A stretch of 42,507 nt of DNA from Bacilli bacterium. GTDB lineage: Bacteria > Bacillota_I > Bacilli_A > Izemoplasmatales > Hujiaoplasmataceae. The position numbers were made by a program, and so were the translations under genes. The notes beneath the pieces were generated by a model. The model was given only the letters and a program-made list of their open reading frames with translations, did not search any database and was not told the origin of the DNA. Shown piece by piece: positions 15,365 to 23,580 of this stretch. The stretch is taken from positions 1 through 42,507 of the forward strand of contig JAGYOE010000008.1 of NCBI GenBank assembly GCA_018399755.1, in the 5' to 3' direction. Position 1 is the stretch's first letter; the number at the start of each line of letters is the position of its first letter.

Positions 15365-16336
15365 TTAGTATTTTTTCATTATCTTTCTTGCTAGGTTCAG
15401 ATAAATCATCCCGGCAACATCGGATTCCTTGTGGATTGGATTTTCTGATGGTACAATAGGAAGTTTTTCTAATAGGTCCACAGTTAATTCATCAGCAACC
15501 TTTCTTCCGCCACCTTTTCCAAATATAAAGTGATCTTTACCTTCGACTTCATAATATGACATGTTTTCAACAACACCAAGTATTTCTTGAGAAAGATCTT
15601 TTGCTGCATAACCCGCTTTAATTGCAATATGAGCGGCACTTGCTTGAGGCGTTGTAACAATAATCATACGTGCATCTTCAGAAAAGTTTTTAAGATCCAT
15701 CATTACATCACCTGTACCAGGAGGTAAATCTACTAAAAAGTAATCAATATCTTCACTCCAAAGCGTATCTTCAAAGAATATTTTAAGGATTTTACCTAGC
15801 ATTGGGCCTCTTAACATTAATGCTCGATTTTTTTCTACAAGATATTCAGTAGATACCATTTGGATTCCGTCTTTTTCAAATGGATAAACTTTGCTATCTT
15901 CATTACCCATTAACTTATGGCCAACTCCGCCCATCATTTTTGGCATATTAGCACCATAAATATCAGCATCAATAATAGCTGCTTTTTTCCCCATTCTCTT
16001 AAGGGCATAAGCAAGATTTACAGTTACAGTTGATTTGCCAACGCCACCTTTACCTGAGGCAATTAGTAATGTTTTTGCATTTTGGTTTCTAGTTTTTCGC
16101 TTTTGGAATTCAATTTTTACTCCTTTAAATCCCAAATCTAATTTTACAATTTTGGCGATATCTCTTGTTATTTGTTTTGTGGTTTCATTATCTTTTTCTT
16201 CGACTTCAATAATCAAAATAACAGAATTATTATCATCAATTCCCACATGTTTAATTGCTTCTAATTCACCTAGAGTCTTTTTTGCTTTTGGATCAATTAC
16301 ACTTTGTATTTTTGTTTTTATTTCATCTGGTTTCAT
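15365..16336 (-). CDS. Mrp/NBP35-family P-loop ATPase without cysteines
   Basis: A DUF59/MIP18-like N-terminal domain (about 1-80) is fused to a Mrp-type ATPase. The deviant Walker A GKGGVGKS is at 95-102, with IIDADIYGAN, DLPPGTGD (203-210) and the ENMS segment (257-260). Most Mrp/ApbC proteins that carry Fe-S clusters have a CxxC pair just after ENMS; here that region reads YYEVEGKD and the whole protein has no Cys. It therefore resembles the Bacillus SalA type of Mrp rather than a classic cluster carrier (family knowledge; the role here is inferred). Length 323. AGAAGG upstream of the ATG is the ribosome site. Confidence 0.88.
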   Translation of the reverse strand: MKPDEIKTKIQSVIDPKAKKTLGELEAIKHVGIDDNNSVILIIEVEEKDNETTKQITRDIAKIVKLDLGFKGVKIEFQKRKTRNQNAKTLLIASGKGGVGKSTVTVNLAYALKRMGKKAAIIDADIYGANMPKMMGGVGHKLMGNEDSKVYPFEKDGIQMVSTEYLVEKNRALMLRGPMLGKILKIFFEDTLWSEDIDYFLVDLPPGTGDVMMDLKNFSEDARMIIVTTPQASAAHIAIKAGYAAKDLSQEILGVVENMSYYEVEGKDHFIFGKGGGRKVADELTVDLLEKLPIVPSENPIHKESDVAGMIYLNLARKIMKKY

Positions 16337-16438
16337 ACTATACCTTCTTTCTATTTTATTCAGATTTATTATAACGCAAAAGCAAGATAATATAAACCGT
16401 TTTGACCTAAAAAAATCATATATATTTAGATGTTTTTC

Positions 16439-16467
16439 TTGACATATATAGATAAAAAAAGTATAAT
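16439..16467 (+). promoter_or_regulatory. consensus promoter of yceD-rpmF
   Basis: TTGACA (16439-16444), exactly 17 bases, TATAAT (16462-16467): a perfect sigma-A consensus, fitting high expression of a ribosomal protein operon. The yceD start lies 26 bases downstream. Confidence 0.88.
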
Positions 16468-16493
16468 TGAAATGCTGTGATGAGGTGATTAAA

Positions 16494-16964
16494 TTGAAAT
16501 GGACAATTCATGAACTGATTAAAAAGGCAGACAGTGATATTGATTTAAATAGAAAGATAAATTTGAAAGAATTTCTTTCTGAAGACTTTAATGATGTCGT
16601 TGATATATTAGACACCTCAGTTTCTGGAAATTTTGAGTATATTAAAGTGGAAGATACATTTGCATTTTACTTAAATATAAAGACAACTTTAACTATGCTA
16701 TGTTCGATAACCTTAAAAAAAGTTAATGTTGATTTAGATTTTAATACAGATTTATATTTTTCCAGAGATTATATTGATGATGACACTCATGTTATTGATG
16801 GCATTACTATTGATTTAAAACCGTATATTTTTTCAGAAATTATAACTGAAAAGCCTATGCGGGTTGTAAGCCAAGACGCTTATGAAAATTATGAAGAAGA
16901 CATTGAAAAACTAGATGAAGAAGAGATTGTAGAAAACAGTCCTTTTGCTAAGTTAAAAAAATAA
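16494..16964 (+). CDS. yceD: YceD/DUF177 family protein
   Basis: Small acidic protein of the DUF177 family, which is found before rpmF across bacteria and has been linked to 23S rRNA metabolism; the exact role is not known. The N terminus [12 protein letters not shown] matches the Bacillus homologue YlbN. The core segment [17 protein letters not shown] is followed by an acidic tail. The start is TTG at 16494, supported by GAGGTG six bases upstream and by the family N terminus; the in-frame TTG further upstream (16467) lies inside the -10 box and is ruled out. Length 156. rpmF follows 13 bases later. Confidence 0.88.
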   Translation: MKWTIHELIKKADSDIDLNRKINLKEFLSEDFNDVVDILDTSVSGNFEYIKVEDTFAFYLNIKTTLTMLCSITLKKVNVDLDFNTDLYFSRDYIDDDTHVIDGITIDLKPYIFSEIITEKPMRVVSQDAYENYEEDIEKLDEEEIVENSPFAKLKK

Positions 16965-16977
16965 GGAGGTAAAGACA

Positions 16978-17187
16978 ATGGCTGTTCCTAAAAGGAAAAT
17001 TAGTAAACAAAGGAAAAGAAAAAGAAGAACACATTTTAAATTACATGCTCCAGCAATGACTGTATGTCCAAATTGTGGAGAAGTAACTTTAGCACATCAA
17101 GTGTGTAAGGCTTGTGGACACTATAAAGGTAAAGAAGTAATTTCTCAACCAGTACTAGAAGAAGAAGAAGAAGCTGAAACAGAATAA
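16978..17187 (+). CDS. rpmF: 50S ribosomal protein L32, zinc-ribbon form
   Basis: Large-subunit protein starting [17 protein letters not shown], with a zinc ribbon of Cys30, Cys33, Cys43 and Cys46. The C+ form suggests no special zinc-saving copy at this locus. A Glu-rich tail (60-69) makes it about 10 residues longer than usual. AAGGAGGT upstream of the ATG is a strong ribosome site. It is cotranscribed with yceD and followed by a terminator. Confidence 0.96.
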   Translation: MAVPKRKISKQRKRKRRTHFKLHAPAMTVCPNCGEVTLAHQVCKACGHYKGKEVISQPVLEEEEEAETE

Positions 17188-17201
17188 AAGAAAGAAAAGA
17201 G

Positions 17202-17228
17202 ACGTTGAAAATTCAACGTTTTTCTTTT
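17202..17228 (+). terminator. terminator after rpmF
   Basis: ACGTTGA (17202-17208) pairs with TCAACGT (17213-17219) over a four-base loop, with a T-rich tail. Confidence 0.82.
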
Positions 17229-17243
17229 ACTAATATATATCTA

Positions 17244-17252
17244 TGATATAAT
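17244..17252 (+). promoter_or_regulatory. extended -10 promoter of rsmH
   Basis: TGATATAAT, 17 bases before the rsmH ATG, giving a short leader. Confidence 0.5.
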
Positions 17253-17269
17253 AAAATTGGTGATAGGTT

Positions 17270-18190
17270 ATGAATGAACATATTCCGGTATTATTAACAG
17301 AAACAATTAATAAATTAAATATTAATCCTTCTGGAACATATATTGATATGACTTTAGGAGGAGGAGGCCATGCAGAGGCTATTTTAAAAAAACTTACTGA
17401 TGGCGAATTGATAGGATTTGATCAAGATGAGTTTGCAATTCAACAAGCAACTGCAAAACTAGCTAAATATCCTAATTTTTTTGCTATAAGAGATAATTTT
17501 ATCAACGCTAAGGAAAGATTAGCGGATATTAATATTTTCAAAGTAGACGGGATTATATTTGATTTAGGGGTTTCTTCTTTTCAGTTCGATTTACCAGAAA
17601 GAGGATTTTCTTATCGTTACAATAATGAATTGGACATGAGAATGAACCAAAATCAAACTTTATCAGCAAAAGAAATAGTTAATAACTTTTCATATGATGA
17701 GTTAGTTAAGATATTTTTTAATTATGGAGAAGAAAAATACTCACGGTTAATTGCAAAAAACATAATTATCAAGCGCGAAGAAAAACCAATTGAAACAACA
17801 TTTGATTTAGTTGATATTATTAAAGATGCATTACCAAAAAAAGTATTATATAAAAAAGGGCATCCTGCTAAAAAAGTTTTTCAAGCTTTAAGAATTGCGG
17901 TTAATAATGAATTAAATATTTTAGAAGTTGCTTTAAAAAAAGCAATTGATTTACTTAAACCTAAAGCTAGACTTGCAGTAATAACATTTCATTCTTTAGA
18001 AGATAGAATTTGTAAAAATGTATTTAAGAAGTTGGCGACAATTGATATTCCTAAAGGATTACCAATTATCCCTGATGAAGACCCAATTATTACTTTAGTA
18101 AATAAAAAGGTCATAATAGCTAGTGAAAATGAATTAAAAATCAACAATAGAGCTCATAGTGCTAAGCTTAGAGTTATTGAAAAAAACTAA
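17270..18190 (+). CDS. rsmH: 16S rRNA (cytosine-N4)-methyltransferase RsmH
   Basis: Methylates N4 of C1402 (E. coli numbering) in the 16S rRNA decoding centre using SAM. Family signatures are EHIPVLLTE (3-11), the SAM loop LGGGGHAEAI (29-38), DGIIFDLGVSS, ERGFSYRY, HPAKKVFQALRIAVN and ITFHSLEDR. Length 306 is normal. In most Firmicutes it opens the dcw division and wall cluster after mraZ and is followed by ftsL and a penicillin-binding protein; here neither side has these genes, and a tRNA and an MscS channel follow. Confidence 0.96.
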   Translation: MNEHIPVLLTETINKLNINPSGTYIDMTLGGGGHAEAILKKLTDGELIGFDQDEFAIQQATAKLAKYPNFFAIRDNFINAKERLADINIFKVDGIIFDLGVSSFQFDLPERGFSYRYNNELDMRMNQNQTLSAKEIVNNFSYDELVKIFFNYGEEKYSRLIAKNIIIKREEKPIETTFDLVDIIKDALPKKVLYKKGHPAKKVFQALRIAVNNELNILEVALKKAIDLLKPKARLAVITFHSLEDRICKNVFKKLATIDIPKGLPIIPDEDPIITLVNKKVIIASENELKINNRAHSAKLRVIEKN

Positions 18191-18200
18191 TTATTTTTAG

Positions 18201-18230
18201 TTGACAAAATAGACGTTATTATGTTATCAT
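18201..18230 (+). promoter_or_regulatory. promoter of tRNA-Gly
   Basis: TTGACA (18201-18206), an 18-base spacer and TATCAT (18225-18230), 16 bases before the mature tRNA end. Confidence 0.7.
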
Positions 18231-18245
18231 ATTTTTACGTCTAAT

Positions 18246-18319
<74 letters not shown>

Positions 18320-18330
18320 TTCGTTATATA

Positions 18331-18357
18331 AGCAAATCACATGATTTGCTTTTTTTT
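18331..18357 (+). terminator. terminator after tRNA-Gly
   Basis: AGCAAATCA (18331-18339) pairs with TGATTTGCT (18342-18350), followed by seven further T. Confidence 0.85.
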
Positions 18358-18369
18358 ATTATATATTTT

Positions 18370-18378
18370 TGATATAAT
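18370..18378 (+). promoter_or_regulatory. extended -10 promoter of the mscS gene
   Basis: TGATATAAT, 33 bases before the ATG, directly behind the tRNA terminator. Confidence 0.5.
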
Positions 18379-18411
18379 GAATTAGTAAAATATAATTTAT
18401 AGGAGGAAAGA

Positions 18412-19464
18412 ATGGGAATTATTTTATATCTATTTTCTTTACCAGTAACAATTACTATAACGGTGCTTTTAGTTTTACTAATTATTGGTTTTTACATTGT
18501 AATTAATAAATTCATTATTGGTAAAAACGAAAATATAAATAAATATTTTATTTTTAGTTTATATACTTTACTTTTTATTTTATTTATTGTAGCTATTTTT
18601 TATGGTATGGTTATTTGGGAGTTCGATTTTCAACCTTATATAGATGATATTAAGAATATAATTAGTAATAATTTACTGAAACATATAGGGGCTGTAATAA
18701 CTACTGTCTTAATTATATTTGCAACTGGATTTGTTATTAAAATTCTTAAATTTATTATTTTAAGAAGCAGTAGCGTCGTTAAAACTGATAATGAGAAGCG
18801 AAAAACTACTATAATGAAAGTTACTATGAGTATAATTAATTATATTATTAAATTAATCGCTTTACTTTTAATTTTATCTGTTTGGGGAGTAAATGTTTTA
18901 CCTGCATTAGCTGGACTGGGAATTTTAGGCTTAGTTGTTGGTTTAGGAGCTCAAGGTTTAATTAAAGATGTTATCGCAGGTTTCTTTATAATCTTTGAAA
19001 AACACTTTGATATTGGCGATATGATTGAAGTGGATGGCTTTAAAGGTGAAGTCATTGATATTGGATTAAAAACAACCCGAGTAAAGAATTGGGTAGAAGA
19101 TGTTAAAATTTTTAATAATAGTTCTGTTCAAAATGTAATTAATTTCTCAAGAACTCAATCACTTGCTATTGTTGAATTTGGAATTGCTTATGATGAAGAT
19201 GTTGATAAAACAATAAAAATTTTAACTGAAGAATTACCAAAAATAAGAGAAAGCATTCCTGAGATAGTTGACGATCCTGTTTGTGCAGGAGTTGTTGCGC
19301 TAGCAGATAGTTCTGTGAATTTAAGAGTCATGGCTAAAACTAAAACTGAAGCTCATTATGGAGTTGAAAGAGCTTTAAGAAAAGAAATTAAAAAAATTCT
19401 TGATGCTCACGACATTGAAATTCCATTCCCACAAGTTGTTATAAATAAACCAAAAAATGAGTAA
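18412..19464 (+). CDS. MscS-family mechanosensitive ion channel
   Basis: Membrane channel that opens under tension to release solutes on osmotic downshift. Four or five membrane helices are seen: about 10-35, 45-68, 92-117, 138-160 and the pore helix 162-196, which is rich in Gly/Ala (ALAGLGILGLVVGLGAQGL), the MscS hallmark. The beta domain starts at GDMIEVDGFKGEV (202-214) and the cytoplasmic cage follows to PFPQVV at the C terminus. Length 350 is longer than E. coli MscS because of the extra N-terminal helices, as in YkuT/YnaI-like members. A strong ribosome site (AGGAGG) precedes the ATG; the gene is a single-gene unit. Confidence 0.92.
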   Translation: MGIILYLFSLPVTITITVLLVLLIIGFYIVINKFIIGKNENINKYFIFSLYTLLFILFIVAIFYGMVIWEFDFQPYIDDIKNIISNNLLKHIGAVITTVLIIFATGFVIKILKFIILRSSSVVKTDNEKRKTTIMKVTMSIINYIIKLIALLLILSVWGVNVLPALAGLGILGLVVGLGAQGLIKDVIAGFFIIFEKHFDIGDMIEVDGFKGEVIDIGLKTTRVKNWVEDVKIFNNSSVQNVINFSRTQSLAIVEFGIAYDEDVDKTIKILTEELPKIRESIPEIVDDPVCAGVVALADSSVNLRVMAKTKTEAHYGVERALRKEIKKILDAHDIEIPFPQVVINKPKNE

Positions 19465-19467
19465 AAT

Positions 19468-19496
19468 ATAAGCTGCCTTCTGGCAGCTTATTTTTC
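19468..19496. terminator. bidirectional terminator between mscS and the ABC operon
   Basis: ATAAGCTGCC (19468-19477) pairs with GGCAGCTTAT (19482-19491) over TTCT, with a T run to the right and a weaker T-rich tail for the minus strand. Its right arm contains the stop codon of the minus-strand ATPase gene. Confidence 0.8.
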
Positions 19497-20180
19497 TATA
19501 TCGGTATAAACTTCTCCATCTTTTAACTCAATAATTCTATCAGTTTTTTCTGCAATTTTTCGATCATGAGTAATTATAATAAAACTCGTATTATTATTTT
19601 TATTGATTTCTCTTAATAAATTATAAACAGCTTCAGTAGAATCACTATCTAAATTTCCTGTTGGTTCATCAGCTAAAACAATATTAGGGCTGTTAATAAG
19701 ACTTCTTGCAATTGCTACACGTTGTTGTTGACCTCCAGATAAATTATTAGCTAATTGATTTTTATATTTTTCTAAGCCAACAATTTCAAGTAACTCATGC
19801 GCTCGATTTATTATGTCTTGATTAACTTTTGAATTAGATATTTTATAAGGCATTAAAACATTTTCAATTGCACTAAATTCTGGGAGTAAATAATGGAATT
19901 GAAAAATAAAACCAATTGACTTATTTCTAAATATGGCAAGTTCATCTTTTGTATACTTAGAAATATCTTGATTGTTAAATATCACTTCACCTTTTGTTGG
20001 TGAATCTAAAGTGCCAATAATATTTAATAGAGTTGACTTTCCTGAACCAGATTGACCAATAATAGAATTAAATGAATTCTTTTTAAATATTAGATTTATA
20101 TTACTTAATGCTTGATAAGGATTTTTTGTGTTTACGCCGTAGATTTTATCTATATTTTTAAGTTCTAAAATATTATCCAT
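19488..20180 (-). CDS. ABC transporter ATPase, LolD/MacB type
   Basis: Nucleotide-binding subunit paired with the permease just upstream. The 230-residue protein has Walker A GQSGSGKS (42-49), Q-loop FIFQFHYLLPEFSAIENV (typical of the LolD/MacB/FtsE group), signature LSGGQQQR (147-154), Walker B with catalytic Glu172 in VLADEPTGNLD, and the H-loop ITHD. It overlaps the permease gene by 8 bases, so both are surely one unit. This class usually drives mechanical work across the membrane (lipoprotein release, peptide export) rather than classic import. Confidence 0.93.
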   Translation of the reverse strand: MDNILELKNIDKIYGVNTKNPYQALSNINLIFKKNSFNSIIGQSGSGKSTLLNIIGTLDSPTKGEVIFNNQDISKYTKDELAIFRNKSIGFIFQFHYLLPEFSAIENVLMPYKISNSKVNQDIINRAHELLEIVGLEKYKNQLANNLSGGQQQRVAIARSLINSPNIVLADEPTGNLDSDSTEAVYNLLREINKNNNTSFIIITHDRKIAEKTDRIIELKDGEVYTDIEK

Positions 20181-21348
20181 TTCTTATCACCTCGATTACA
20201 CTTAGTTTTGAAGATTTAATTGCCGGACTTAAAGCAGCTAGAGTTGAAGCTGTTAAAGCAATTAATGCTGATAATGCAATAAAACTAGGATTAATATCCA
20301 AAGGCACAACAGGACTGCCATCAGAAGTTGTCGCAAAGGTAGAAAATACAAATAATAAAGAAATACCTAATAATATTCCCATTATTGCACCAAATAAGCC
20401 TAAAATAAACCCTTCAAATAAGAAGATTTTGCTGGCGCCACAATCTTTAATTCCCATGGCTTTTAGAATTCCTAGTTGTTTTGATTTTTGTAAAACAGTT
20501 ATTGCTAATACTGATGATATACCTAAAACAACAGAAATAATAACGAAAATTTGAATCATTAAAGAAGATATGCTTTGACCTTCTAACCCTGCTAGAAGAT
20601 CTTCATTTTTTTCTATCCAAGTTACAGCTTCAATATTTGATTGATTAAGAGTTAAAAGAATTGAATCACGCGTATTAGCGGCTTCAAAGACATCTTTTAA
20701 TTGCATTTCGACATTAAGTGTTTCTGTGGTTTGAATATTTAAGATATCTTGAGTAGTTTCTAGATTAGAAACTACCCAACTAGAATTTAAATCTAAAACT
20801 TTAAAATCAACAAAGCCAACTACAGTTAATTCAACATTACTTTTTGCACTTGGATTATTATCGTTATAATATACTTTATCATTTATCTTTAAGTCTAAGG
20901 TTTCTTTTAAATTTAAACCAAGTAATATTTCATTACTACTATTTGGCATTGTACTATTTTCAACTAGTTTTTCTTCAATTTTATAAATTTCGTTTGCTGA
21001 AGAAAACTCAAAACCTCTAAAAACTATATTTTCATTATCTTCATTTATAGAAAGTTGACCTGAGGTGGTTATTGTTGGAGTTATAGATTTAATATTAGAT
21101 TGATTATCATTAATATTAGCGATTATGTTGGTATAATCATCTATATACTGGTTACTTTCATCATTTGCTAAAGTAATCTGGGATTGCGAACCGATTGTGG
21201 TATCTACCAAATCCTTTTGTAAGCCAGATATTAAAGAACCAATAAAAACTTGAACAGATACCCCAACTGCTATACCTAAAATAATAACGATTGTTTGTTT
21301 TTTTGCCGATAACAGAAATCTTTTTGCAATATTAAAAGCTAATTTCAT
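20173..21348 (-). CDS. FtsX/MacB-type ABC transporter permease
   Basis: Permease of 391 residues with the MacB/LolC topology: one membrane helix at about 18-42, a large extracytoplasmic domain (about 43-265), then three helices near 270-297, 312-342 and 356-378. The N terminus AFNIAKRFLLSAKKQTIVII and the C-terminal PAIKSSKLSVIEVIRNG are typical of FtsX-family permeases. The start overlaps the upstream B12-domain gene by four bases (ATGA), and the end overlaps the ATPase by 8. As the only permease gene present, it probably works as a homodimer. The substrate is unknown; the B12-domain neighbour hints at a cobalamin-related or light/redox-related signal (inference). Confidence 0.88.
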   Translation of the reverse strand: MKLAFNIAKRFLLSAKKQTIVIILGIAVGVSVQVFIGSLISGLQKDLVDTTIGSQSQITLANDESNQYIDDYTNIIANINDNQSNIKSITPTITTSGQLSINEDNENIVFRGFEFSSANEIYKIEEKLVENSTMPNSSNEILLGLNLKETLDLKINDKVYYNDNNPSAKSNVELTVVGFVDFKVLDLNSSWVVSNLETTQDILNIQTTETLNVEMQLKDVFEAANTRDSILLTLNQSNIEAVTWIEKNEDLLAGLEGQSISSLMIQIFVIISVVLGISSVLAITVLQKSKQLGILKAMGIKDCGASKIFLFEGFILGLFGAIMGILLGISLLFVFSTFATTSDGSPVVPLDINPSFIALSALIALTASTLAALSPAIKSSKLSVIEVIRNG

Positions 21349-21980
21349 GATAAATCACCACTTAACTTTTTAATATCTTCATAAGAATTCAAAATCAAAT
21401 CATATTGAATTTTTGATTTGTTAGCGTATTTTTTAATTGCTTGACCGCCTAAAATAATCTTTAAGTTTGGATAACTAGCTTTTAAAGTATTAATTAATTT
21501 TTTTGTTTGTATTAAATTATAATAATTAGTTATACTCAGAGCTAAATAATCAGGTTTTAAAATCTTAACTGCAGATATAATTTCTTCACTAGGAGTATTT
21601 GCGCCAATATACTTTGCTTTAAAACCTTCTAAATAAAAATAGTTTGTAGCGATGATTGCGCCAATTTCATGATATTCTTCTTGAGGACAAGCAACAATTA
21701 CTGATTTATTAATTTTTTTATTCCCCTTTGCTTTAATAAGATAAGGATAGGTATTTTCTAATATAGTCCTTACAATAGAAGTTCTTGTATGTTCTTTCCA
21801 AATACATATTTCTTCTTGATCATTGTCACAGTTATAGTCAGCCAAAGCAGGAATAATAAAATATTCGTATATATCTAAAATGTCATTTCCTGAGTCCAAC
21901 AAATTTAATATATACATAATTGCTTTATCTTTTTCTTCATTATCCAGTAGTTTAATAAATTCATTAATTTTTGTTTTCAT
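21345..21980 (-). CDS. cobalamin-binding-domain protein, stand-alone, cotranscribed with ABC transporter
   Basis: A 211-residue cytoplasmic protein with a helical B12-binding-2 cap (about 1-90, including WKEHTRTSIV at 61-70, where Glu63-His64 match the EH of CarH-type caps) and a Rossmann-like B12-binding domain (about 92-208). In the latter, PQEEYHEIG (99-107) provides His104, the candidate cobalt ligand, ALSI (147-150) corresponds to the SxL motif and LGGQA to the GG motif. It lacks the MerR HTH of CarH and the catalytic modules of methionine synthase or corrinoid methyltransferases, so it looks like a sensor or corrinoid carrier. AAGGAG precedes the ATG. The next gene, the permease, starts within its stop codon. 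No cobalamin riboswitch is seen in the 137-base upstream gap. Confidence 0.82.
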   Translation of the reverse strand: MKTKINEFIKLLDNEEKDKAIMYILNLLDSGNDILDIYEYFIIPALADYNCDNDQEEICIWKEHTRTSIVRTILENTYPYLIKAKGNKKINKSVIVACPQEEYHEIGAIIATNYFYLEGFKAKYIGANTPSEEIISAVKILKPDYLALSITNYYNLIQTKKLINTLKASYPNLKIILGGQAIKKYANKSKIQYDLILNSYEDIKKLSGDLS

Positions 21981-22052
21981 ATTTTCTCCTTTTGAATTAT
22001 TATAATATAGTTTAGATTAATTTTTAATGGATTTGCAAAAAAAGATTAATAA

Positions 22053-22081
22053 TTGAAGAAAATACGCTTTCGTGCTATAAT
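22053..22081 (+). promoter_or_regulatory. promoter of the aspartyl-tRNA synthetase gene
   Basis: TTGAAG (22053-22058), 17-base spacer and TATAAT (22076-22081) with an upstream TG (extended -10), 37 bases before the ATG. Confidence 0.65.
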
Positions 22082-22117
22082 TGAGAAGAAATTTTAAATA
22101 GAATTTGAGGTTGATTT

Positions 22118-23437
22118 ATGAAAAAAATACTTTTTAAAGATTTAGCAAATTACTATGGTCAAGAAATTGAATTACAGGGCTTTGTTGATAAGGTTAGGGA
22201 TTTGCAATATGTCCAATTTGTAATTCTACGAGACTCTTCAGGAAAAGTTCAAATGACTATTGAGAAAAACGAAGAAAACAAAGAATTAAATGAAATAGTT
22301 ACTAATTTAACTAAAGAAAGTACTATTTTGGCTAAAGGGATTATTTATCAACAAGATAAAGTTAAATTAAGAGGGATGGAGTTTATTCCTAATAAAATTG
22401 AAGTCACTTCTCGAAGTGAAGAAGAACTTCCAATTGATATTCTTGATTATAATAACAAATCAAAACAAGATTTAAGGTTAGATAATCGCTTTTTAGATTT
22501 GCGCTTAGAAAAAAATTACTTAATATTCAAAGGTCAAACTATAGCAGAGATGGCTATGAGAGATTATTGGATAGAAAATGATTTTATTGAGATACATTCA
22601 CCTAAGATTTTAGGAACTGCATCTGAAACTGGCGCAGAAGTATTTGATTTGAAATATTTTGGAAAAAAAGTATTTCTTGCTCAATCACCACAGTTTTACA
22701 AACAAATGGCAATGGGCGCAGGATTCAATAATGTTTTTGAGATTGGACCTGTATTTAGAGCTGAAAAATCTCATACTGCATATCATGCAACTGAATTTAC
22801 GTCTGTTGATTGCGAAATGAGTTGGATTAAATCTCATCATGAAGTGATGGATTTAGAAGAAGAGAAGTTAATTAAAGTTATGAAAAAGATAAGCAATGAT
22901 ATTGGTGAAGATTTTAAAAGAGTTTTTAAAAAGGAATTTGTTATTCCTAAAGAAAATTTTCCTAGAATAAAATTTTATGATGCAAAAAAAATAATTCAAG
23001 ATAATTATAACTATGTTGGCGAAAAAGATTATGATTTCAATCGTAGAGAAGAGGAGTTAATTTGTTTATATTCTAGAAAAAAGTTAAACTCAGATTTTGT
23101 ATTCGTAATCGATTATCCTTTTGAAGCAAGACCTTTTTACCATATGATTGATGAGAAAACCAAATTAACAAAGAGTTTTGATTTATTATATAAAGGAATT
23201 GAAATTACAACTGGTGCACAAAGAGAACATCGAATAGATGTATTGAAAAAGCAAGCTTTAGCTAAAGATATGAATTTAGATACACTTGATTTTTATCTAA
23301 ACTTTTTTAGATATGGTATGCCACCTCATGGGGGATATGGATTTGGTTTAACAAGGTTTTTAATGCGACTGTTTGAAGTTGATAGTATTAGAGATGTTAC
23401 ATTTTTATACCGGGGTCCAAATAGAGTTACTCCATAA
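22118..23437 (+). CDS. aspS: archaeal-type aspartyl-tRNA synthetase, probably non-discriminating
   Basis: Class II synthetase that charges tRNA-Asp and perhaps tRNA-Asn with aspartate. At 439 residues it lacks the large GAD insertion of bacterial AspRS and matches the archaeal/eukaryotic type. It has an N-terminal OB domain (about 1-110), then ASETGAEVFDLKYFGKKVFL, AQSPQFYKQMAMGAGF, motif 2 VFRAEKSHTAYHATEF, YPFEARPFYHM, ITTGAQREHR and motif 3 GYGFGLTRFLMRLF. Such AspRS occur in several Clostridia and work with GatCAB to make Asn-tRNA. The end reads YRGPNRVTP where most have an Asp in the RDPNR segment. Asparaginyl-tRNA synthetase is the main alternative, but the HYM/EARPFY context and archaeal-AspRS order argue for AspRS. 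Confidence 0.85.
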   Translation: MKKILFKDLANYYGQEIELQGFVDKVRDLQYVQFVILRDSSGKVQMTIEKNEENKELNEIVTNLTKESTILAKGIIYQQDKVKLRGMEFIPNKIEVTSRSEEELPIDILDYNNKSKQDLRLDNRFLDLRLEKNYLIFKGQTIAEMAMRDYWIENDFIEIHSPKILGTASETGAEVFDLKYFGKKVFLAQSPQFYKQMAMGAGFNNVFEIGPVFRAEKSHTAYHATEFTSVDCEMSWIKSHHEVMDLEEEKLIKVMKKISNDIGEDFKRVFKKEFVIPKENFPRIKFYDAKKIIQDNYNYVGEKDYDFNRREEELICLYSRKKLNSDFVFVIDYPFEARPFYHMIDEKTKLTKSFDLLYKGIEITTGAQREHRIDVLKKQALAKDMNLDTLDFYLNFFRYGMPPHGGYGFGLTRFLMRLFEVDSIRDVTFLYRGPNRVTP

Positions 23438-23457
23438 GCTTTTATTAATTAAAAAAT

Positions 23458-23508
23458 AATACCTCTATAGATAATCTTATTATTAAGAAATATATAGAGG
23501 TATTTTTT
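23458..23508 (+). terminator. terminator after aspS
   Basis: AATACCTCTATA (23458-23469) pairs with TATAGAGGTATT (23493-23504); the tail gives a T run to 23508. The loop is long (23 bases). Confidence 0.8.
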
Positions 23509-23545
23509 ATAGGAAAAGAAAAATTATTAGAGGTTAACAAAAACA

Positions 23546-23554
23546 AAGGTAATT
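23546..23554 (+). promoter_or_regulatory. candidate extended -10 promoter of rluA-galT
   Basis: TGTTAAAAT (TGn-TAAAAT), 26 bases before the ATG; no good -35. Confidence 0.35.
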
Positions 23555-23580
23555 GTGTTAAAATAATTAAGAGGTTAGAT

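Noticed and set aside
16467-16493. Upstream TTG start for yceD at 16467
   Set aside because: It begins at the last base of the -10 box and cannot be in the transcript.
22000-22117. T-box or cobalamin riboswitch in the gap between the B12-domain gene and aspS
   Set aside because: The 137-base gap holds ordinary promoter elements for both directions and no terminator/antiterminator pair, T-box sequence or B12-box was seen. It is also too short for a cobalamin riboswitch plus promoters.
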